A stretch of DNA of 33,539 bases. It comes from Treponema sp. (GTDB taxonomy: Bacteria > Spirochaetota > Spirochaetia > Treponematales > Breznakiellaceae). Location of the stretch: the NCBI GenBank assembly GCA_031276815.1, contig JAISMJ010000052.1, positions 1 through 33,539 on the forward strand. Direction: 5' to 3'. The translations under genes were made by a program, and so were the position numbers. The notes beneath the pieces were generated by a model. The model did not search any database. It was given only the letters and a program-made list of their open reading frames with translations, and was not told where the DNA came from. Shown here piece by piece: positions 33,301 through 33,539 of the stretch (the stretch's first letter is position 1; each line of letters starts with the position of its first letter).

Positions 33301-33539
33301 ATGAACAAAGCATTTTTTGGAATCCTGGCCGCCGCGCTTCTGCTGTCAGGCTGTAGTAAAACTAACTACCGGGACGGGACCTACACGGGGCGCAGCGGGG
33401 CGGACGATACCGGCGCCTGGGGGGAAGTAACCCTGAGCATCGCGGCGGGGAAGATAAGCGCCTGCGAATTTGTCACCTGGCAGAAGGACGGGACCGTTAA
33501 GGATGAAAACTACGGGAAGGTAAACGGGGAAATTTCCAA
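33301..33539 (+). CDS. FMN-binding-domain lipoprotein (3' end outside window)
   Basis: The 79 visible residues begin MNKAFFGILAAALLLSGC, a lipoprotein signal with lipobox LSGC; Cys 18 would be acylated. The mature part reads YRDGTYTGRSGADDTGAWGE and VTLSIAAGKISACEFVTWQK, then VKDENYGKVNGEIS, which matches the N-terminal half of the FMN-binding domain (PF04205) found in RnfG and in extracellular flavoproteins. The flavinylation threonine would lie beyond the window. It probably acts in extracytoplasmic electron transfer. GGAATAGGG before ATG 33301 is a weak ribosome-binding site. Confidence 0.75.
   Translation, partial: MNKAFFGILAAALLLSGCSKTNYRDGTYTGRSGADDTGAWGEVTLSIAAGKISACEFVTWQKDGTVKDENYGKVNGEIS

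Noticed and set aside
1-33539. tRNA or rRNA genes
   Set aside because: No cloverleaf-type T-arm or acceptor pattern was found by eye on either strand; a dedicated tRNA scan would be decisive.

Overview
The window looks like part of a spirochaete chromosome, most likely a Treponema-type bacterium from an animal or insect gut. This is inferred from gene content; there is no rRNA or tRNA gene here to confirm it. Supporting signs are a dcw cluster in the order rsmH, ftsL, murF, mraY, ftsW, periplasmic TPR and CsgG/LpoB-like proteins, beta-barrel outer-membrane proteins, an AAA/PD-(D/E)XK protein of the DUF1703 type, a monomeric [FeFe] hydrogenase, and roughly balanced base composition. Most genes are housekeeping. 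The intergenic DNA between them is unusually rich in repeats, hairpins and gene debris.

Layout. 1-5136: the end of an outer-membrane barrel gene with its terminator, a 23-bp hairpin-repeat array, an AAA-ATPase/nuclease-fold gene (minus), hisS (plus) and a small nuclease-like gene (minus) whose end overlaps the end of hisS. 5137-10641: a 21-bp AT-rich palindromic array, then the cell-wall/division operon rsmH-ftsL-murF-mraY-ftsW. 10642-14127: a strongly promoted ORF carrying a C15 tract and a 21-bp repeat array, then an outer-membrane barrel, a CsgG/LpoB-like protein and a YdjM-like membrane hydrolase. 14163-16296: hisG-hisB-hisH, joined by ATGA overlaps. 16297-20882: a small membrane ORF, a glycosyltransferase remnant, an [FeFe] hydrogenase with a promoter-operator, a collapsed second copy of hisB-hisH, a second 21-bp array, and a frameshifted tnpB with an omega-RNA-like right end. 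20883-26621: dapA, dusB and metH, all minus. 26622-33539: a flavin-binding small protein behind a structured leader, mnmG, a candidate structured RNA, a small gene interrupted by an amber codon, a transglutaminase-like/TPR protein, a run of hairpins, and the start of an FMN-binding lipoprotein.

Two themes stand out. First, four tandem arrays lie between genes. Three have exact 21-bp units and one has 23-bp units. In three of them each unit carries two complementary arms, so neighbouring arms can pair anywhere along the array. Two arrays share a recognisable unit; the others have unrelated sequence but the same plan. One array lies in an ORF with a consensus promoter, a perfect leader palindrome, a strong ribosome-binding site and a C15 tract, which makes it a good candidate for a phase-variable gene. 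Second, several translation and biosynthesis genes (hisS, rsmH, hisG) have a near-consensus sigma-70 -10 box 7-9 bases before the start codon and no Shine-Dalgarno sequence, which predicts leaderless mRNAs. Envelope genes have ordinary ribosome-binding sites.
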